This document shows positions 59,745 through 64,000 of a stretch of DNA of 64,000 bases, in pieces. A program made the translations under genes and the position numbers. The notes beneath the pieces were generated by a model that was not told the DNA's origin, did not search any database, and worked only from the letters and a program-made list of their open reading frames with translations. This stretch comes from Galbibacter sp038433465 (GTDB lineage Bacteria > Bacteroidota > Bacteroidia > Flavobacteriales > Flavobacteriaceae), in the NCBI RefSeq assembly GCF_038433465.1, contig NZ_JAESVF010000002.1, forward strand, positions 124,001 to 188,000, in the 5' to 3' direction. The first letter of the stretch is position 1; each line of letters begins with the position of its first letter.

Positions 59745-62138
59745 ATGACTACAACAAATACTTCTCTTATGAAATTTCTAATAACATCGTTTTTGTGTCT
59801 GTTTTTGCTGACTCCAATTTTTGGACAAGTAAATATGACAAAAGTTAAAGATGCAACGGTTTCAGGTTCTTCAAAAACTCCTGTTCCAGGGGCAGTAATG
59901 GAACTCGAAAGTATCAATAAAGGATTTTTAACTCCTAGAATGACAAAGGGACAGCGAGATGCAATTCCAGTTGCAAATAGAGTTGATGGACTTTTAATTT
60001 ATAATACTACAACTGGATGTTTTGACTATTGGAGCGTTTCTCAAAATGACTGGCTTAGTATATGTGGTTCTCCACCACCAGCAGTTTTTGATATAGCAGA
60101 TTGTAGTAGTGTAGTAGCGAACGGTACATATACACAAGGTGAGATTTTAGATGCTTCAAATTATCTTACTGTACCAGTGACTGTAACACAACCAGGAACC
60201 TATGTTTTTTCAGCTACTACAACGAATGGTTACTATTTTAATACAGAAGGAACTTTTCCAAGTGCTGGAAATTATACATTAAATGTGCCTGGTACAGGTA
60301 CACCAAATAACGGTACCGATGACCCTGGAGATCCAGTGACAATTTCCTTAAATGGAGAGGACAACGCTTGTTCTCCAACTATTCCAATTGTGCCTGCAGA
60401 TGTATTGTTTTCAATTGCATGTAATGCACCTGCTCCAGTTGTTGGAGGAGATTATTTTGTAGGTATACCATTAACAAGTACTAATACTTTAACTTTACAA
60501 GTAGATGTAACCAATGTTGGTTTTTGGAGTTTAAATTCAACTACAGTAAATGGATATTCATTCAGTGGGTCAGGTACATTTACAGCTACAGGAATTCAAA
60601 ATATAGTGTTGCAAGGAACTGGGACACCAGTAGCATCAGGTATAGATTCATTTGATTTAGTTTCCAATTCTTCAGACGATGCAGGTTGTACAGGTATAAA
60701 CGTAACGGTAGATCCAGTTGGTTATGCCATAAATTGTTCTACAGCAACTGTTGAAGGTACCTATATGGAAGATGTAGCAACAACTTCTTCAAATACTATT
60801 TCATTACCAATAGATGTAACAGCTACTGGAGATACTGAAATTACTACAAATACTGTTGATGGATTATCATTCACTTCGGGTCCAATTACACTATCTTCTT
60901 TAGGTGCACAAACTATTACTTTAACAGCTTCTGGAACACCTACAACAGCAGGGACAAAAACTTTTACAATTACGGGTACCCCAGGTGGAGACGCTACTTG
61001 TACTGTTGATGTAGAAGTTACACCGCAGCCTGTGGCTTATAGTATGGCTTGTAACAGTATTGTTGAGGCAGGAGATTATGCTCCTGGAATTGCTATGACA
61101 GCTGCTAATACTTTAACGTTGAATGTTAATGTTACTTATGTAGGAGATTATACAATTTCTACCAATACTGTAAATGGAGTAAGTTTTTCAGGTACTGGAA
61201 CTTTTTCTTCCACGGGGACACAAAGTGTAACTTTAACTGCAACAGGAACACCTGTTGATGGGGGAACTTTCGATTATACATTAACATCAAATAGTGCAAG
61301 TGGAACAACTTCATGTACTACAGATATTTTATATATATATAGACAAATGAATGTTTTAGGGTTAGGAGGAGGAATCTATCAACCTGCTTCTACAAATAGT
61401 TCATACTCTTCAAGAGGAATTTTAACTTCAAGTTCTAACTTTAGTACAACAGGTACTATACCTTCAGAAGGATTTACATTTAGAGATGGAGGTTATGATC
61501 AAGGTACAGCTTTAAAAAGTGAAATCAATAACAATGATATTGATATTATCGTAATTGGATATAACTACTTGCCAAATGCAGATTCGAGAACAATTTTGAA
61601 TGACTTTGTACAAAACAAAAAAGGTGTACTTATCCATTCACAAGAAAATGACCCAGCAGGTCACGAGGCTTTAATAGCACTTATATGTGGAGGAAATACA
61701 GATGTTTCTGAAGCAAATTCAGATTTAATAATGGACATTGCAAACAATACATCTTCGCCTATATTGAATGGACCATTTGGAAATGTAGCAGGGCTTTTAG
61801 CTGGTGGAGATTTAGATAATTCAAGTTATTTTACAAATTTACCTTCTACAGTTACTTCTTTAGCTTCCGATTCGGATGATGCTTCAAGGTCATGGATGTT
61901 TGTACATAATACGCTTGGATATATGGCTATAGGTGATTCTGGATGGACTGCAGGAAATTCATCACAGACTGACAATGATACTTGGCCCGCTAAAATGACA
62001 TCTATCGGGGTGCCTGTACAAAAAACTGGTTATTGGGAAGGTGAAACAGTGCAGAACAGTATAATATATGCAAATGCAATTGCTTGGGCAATTAAATATG
62101 CGCAAGCAAATACAGATGTCGATTATGTATTACCATAG
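59745..62138 (+). CDS. Secreted multi-Ig protein with C-terminal Rossmann-like domain
   Basis: 797 residues (a Met at residue 9, 59769, is an equally good start). Signal peptide MKFLITSFLCLFLLTPIFGQ. A short domain with AVMELESINKGFLTPRMTKG shared with the giant protein family. About five Cys-containing Ig-like repeats at 120-545 (FSIACNAP, YAINCSTATVEGTY, YSMACNSIVEAGDY). C-terminal alpha/beta domain from about 540 (NNNDIDIIVIGYNYLPNADS, GVLIHSQENDPAGHEALIAL), like a class I glutamine-amidotransferase or ThuA fold, then YANAIAWAIKYA. Likely a surface adhesin of the locus. Confidence 0.75.
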   Translation: MTTTNTSLMKFLITSFLCLFLLTPIFGQVNMTKVKDATVSGSSKTPVPGAVMELESINKGFLTPRMTKGQRDAIPVANRVDGLLIYNTTTGCFDYWSVSQNDWLSICGSPPPAVFDIADCSSVVANGTYTQGEILDASNYLTVPVTVTQPGTYVFSATTTNGYYFNTEGTFPSAGNYTLNVPGTGTPNNGTDDPGDPVTISLNGEDNACSPTIPIVPADVLFSIACNAPAPVVGGDYFVGIPLTSTNTLTLQVDVTNVGFWSLNSTTVNGYSFSGSGTFTATGIQNIVLQGTGTPVASGIDSFDLVSNSSDDAGCTGINVTVDPVGYAINCSTATVEGTYMEDVATTSSNTISLPIDVTATGDTEITTNTVDGLSFTSGPITLSSLGAQTITLTASGTPTTAGTKTFTITGTPGGDATCTVDVEVTPQPVAYSMACNSIVEAGDYAPGIAMTAANTLTLNVNVTYVGDYTISTNTVNGVSFSGTGTFSSTGTQSVTLTATGTPVDGGTFDYTLTSNSASGTTSCTTDILYIYRQMNVLGLGGGIYQPASTNSSYSSRGILTSSSNFSTTGTIPSEGFTFRDGGYDQGTALKSEINNNDIDIIVIGYNYLPNADSRTILNDFVQNKKGVLIHSQENDPAGHEALIALICGGNTDVSEANSDLIMDIANNTSSPILNGPFGNVAGLLAGGDLDNSSYFTNLPSTVTSLASDSDDASRSWMFVHNTLGYMAIGDSGWTAGNSSQTDNDTWPAKMTSIGVPVQKTGYWEGETVQNSIIYANAIAWAIKYAQANTDVDYVLP

Positions 62139-62162
62139 CATAGACATAAAATTTAAAGAAAT

Positions 62163-63446
62163 ATGTCAAGAAAATATAAAATAACAATGTTGGTTATAGT
62201 TGGTCAGCTGCTTTTATTAAATGTAAAAGCAGTTGCCCAAACCACCAATACAGGGCAATTTTATGTGTCGCCCAATACACAAGTTTCGGTGCTCGATAAC
62301 TTTTCCAATCAAGATGCTGCCGAGTTGTACAACGATGGCGAAATACATTTTAATGCCGATTTTGCCAACAATGCAGTGTTCGATTTTTTAGAAGAAGGCG
62401 GACTTACAGCTTTTACAGGGAGTCAAACACAGTTGCTTTCTGGTACTAGCGAAAGTTATTTTTACAACACCCTTTTTGATAATGCACTCACCAATGATGC
62501 ATTTAGTTTAGAAGGACTGATAAACATAACCAATTTGGCAACTTTTTCATCTGGAATTGTAAATCAAGACGATTTTGGAGGGGCAATAACTTTTGAAGAA
62601 AATGCAACTTCAGACGAAGCTTCTGACAATAGCTTTGTAGATGGATTTGTAAATAAAGTTGGGAGTGATTTTGTTGGGTTCGAAATGCCTATTGGAGATG
62701 GGATTTATTATCGACATTTAGATTTGAGTTCATCTTTAACTACATCAACTGTGTATCGTTCTAAATATTATTTTGAAAACTCTAATGAGTTATATAGTCA
62801 TAATAGTAAAGAGGAAACTATAGATTATATAGATACGCAAGAGTATTGGGAGGTACAAGGCGTTACCGATGCAACTTCTACTACGGCTACTTTATATAGA
62901 GATGCAGCAACTACAGCAAGTTCTATTCTAAACGAGGCTTCAGAGTTTTTACACCTTGTGCGTTGGGATGAAGATACCAATATGTGGGTTGATGAGGGAG
63001 GTGTAATTTCATCCGATGGTAATGGAATATCAGCAACAATTCGTAAAGACGGTATTATAGCATTAGCTGTTGTAGCTACAGTCGATCCTAATCCAACTCC
63101 TGAATGCGGCGATATTGTTATTCACAATGCGATCACCGCCAATAACGATGGAAGCAATGATTTCTTCAAAATTGAACGTGAAAATGAAGGCGAATGTAAT
63201 TACACAGAACCAATTCATGTAAAAATATACAACCGTTGGGGAGTACTTGTATTCGAAAGCGATAATTACGGAACCGATGCTTCTGGAGATGTCTTTAGAG
63301 GATATTCTGAAGGAAGACTTACCATTAACAACAACCAATTATTACCTACAGGAACCTATTTCTACATTATGCAGTTTAACTATACGGGTAATGGAGAACA
63401 GAAAAATTATAATAAATCAGGGTATCTGTATTTAACATCAGATTAA
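62163..63446 (+). CDS. T9SS type B sorted protein (CHU_C gliding-associated C-terminus)
   Basis: 427 residues, signal peptide ending near KAVAQ. A beta-rich body with repeated Asn/Asp/Phe segments (TGQFYVSPNTQVSVLDNFSN). C-terminal domain NAITANNDGSNDFFKIE, VKIYNRWGVLVFES, and PTGTYFYIMQFNY is the gliding motility-associated (CHU_C) sorting domain, which directs export by T9SS together with a PorP/SprF partner, encoded next. 24 bp after the preceding gene. Confidence 0.92.
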   Translation: MSRKYKITMLVIVGQLLLLNVKAVAQTTNTGQFYVSPNTQVSVLDNFSNQDAAELYNDGEIHFNADFANNAVFDFLEEGGLTAFTGSQTQLLSGTSESYFYNTLFDNALTNDAFSLEGLINITNLATFSSGIVNQDDFGGAITFEENATSDEASDNSFVDGFVNKVGSDFVGFEMPIGDGIYYRHLDLSSSLTTSTVYRSKYYFENSNELYSHNSKEETIDYIDTQEYWEVQGVTDATSTTATLYRDAATTASSILNEASEFLHLVRWDEDTNMWVDEGGVISSDGNGISATIRKDGIIALAVVATVDPNPTPECGDIVIHNAITANNDGSNDFFKIERENEGECNYTEPIHVKIYNRWGVLVFESDNYGTDASGDVFRGYSEGRLTINNNQLLPTGTYFYIMQFNYTGNGEQKNYNKSGYLYLTSD

Positions 63447-63467
63447 CCGATTTTTAAAAAATAAAGC

Positions 63468-64000
63468 ATGAATAAGAAATTACATTTTTATGCACTTGTA
63501 TTGCTAGTTGTTGTGATGTTTTGGGGGAGCAACAGCGCTTATGCACAGCAAGAGTCGCAATACACTCAATATATGTACAATACCGTAACCATAAATCCGG
63601 CATATGCAGGGAGTAGAGGGGTGTTGAGTTTTAATGGGTTGTATCGTTCGCAATGGGTTGGATTGGATGGAGCGCCAGAAACCATGGCATTTTCTGCCAA
63701 TACGCCAATCGGTTTAGGAAAAGTAGGTTTAGGACTTTCCTTCGGAAATGATAAAATCGGTCCATCTACCGAAACTACGGTGGCAGCCGACTTTTCATAC
63801 ACCATTAAAACCAATAACGATTTGAAAATTTCTTTTGGTTTAAAAGGAGGTTTTAATTCTTTAAATGTTGATGTGAATAAACTAAATCCAGATCAACCGC
63901 TAGATCCGAGTTTGTATAATATCGATAAAGTTTCGGCAGTTGTTGGAGTTGGATTTTACATCCACAATGAAAAATGGTATGTAGGATTGTCGTCACCAAA
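63468..64000 (+). CDS. PorP/SprF-family outer-membrane protein (cut by window edge)
   Basis: 177 codons visible. Signal peptide MNKKLHFYALVLLVVVMFWG ending at AYAQ, then QESQYTQYMYNTVTINPAYA, the diagnostic PorP/SprF opening, followed by YRSQWVGLDGAP and beta-barrel strands. Family members work with T9SS type B substrates, such as the product encoded 21 bp upstream, as a cognate partner pair. Confidence 0.93.
   Translation, partial: MNKKLHFYALVLLVVVMFWGSNSAYAQQESQYTQYMYNTVTINPAYAGSRGVLSFNGLYRSQWVGLDGAPETMAFSANTPIGLGKVGLGLSFGNDKIGPSTETTVAADFSYTIKTNNDLKISFGLKGGFNSLNVDVNKLNPDQPLDPSLYNIDKVSAVVGVGFYIHNEKWYVGLSSP

Overview
The window looks like a low-GC member of the Bacteroidota, most likely Flavobacteriaceae. 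Grounds: many TAnnTTTG promoter -7 boxes, lipoproteins of the SCSSDDD type, a two-subunit methylmalonyl-CoA mutase, and a type IX secretion/gliding neighbourhood (PorP/SprF-like protein and a CHU_C-type C-terminal sorting domain). Genus cannot be fixed from the sequence.

Left chromosomal flank (1-11021). A leftward cluster carries methylmalonyl-CoA mutase large subunit (cut by the window edge) and small subunit, a DivIC/FtsB-like divisome protein and uridine kinase. A rightward operon follows: a small exported protein, then a tripartite RND efflux pump (adaptor, permease, TolC-like channel). A bidirectional terminator separates it from a leftward tRNA-Pro(GGG).

Prophage (about 11022-51136, 40.1 kb). 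An intact-looking siphovirus-type prophage sits in the 5' half of the tRNA-Pro gene. A perfect 43-bp direct repeat (10979-11021 and 51094-51136) marks its ends. Paired TGTGCAAAT sites with an 11-bp period lie in both arms and look like integrase arm sites. In order: integrase; a GC-richer non-coding block with a long-range closing stem; a leftward XRE/membrane-protein pair; early small genes; a small lipoprotein/membrane-protein cassette; a leftward S24-type repressor operon carrying two exported proteins; recombination and replication genes (annealing protein, YqaJ exonuclease, HNH endonuclease, SSB-tailed protein, NinG, DnaA-domain-IV protein, DUF6291-like protein); a small C5 DNA methyltransferase and a DUF1599-like protein; terminase, portal, scaffold, capsid, neck, tail tube, chaperone, tape measure, baseplate and fibres; two holin candidates, amidase, a one-protein spanin, and a metallophosphoesterase next to attR.

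The most notable signal is a 19-bp palindrome, ATTTAGAATNATTCTAAAT. It occurs five times in the prophage, each just upstream of a TAnnTTTG box. It stands before the membrane-protein cassette, a putative short antisense-oriented RNA, the terminase leader, the portal gene and the tail-fibre gene. It looks like an undescribed phage-wide operator system.

Right chromosomal flank (51137-64000). The first 100 bp resemble the prophage left arm, as if an older related element had used the site. Then come a secreted protein with a SPOR-like C-terminus, a giant secreted repeat protein with 8.6 virtually identical 411-bp tandem repeats, a multi-Ig secreted protein with a Rossmann-like C-terminal domain, a protein with a gliding-motility/T9SS type B sorting domain, and the start of a PorP/SprF-family protein. 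These four look like one secretion/adhesion locus.
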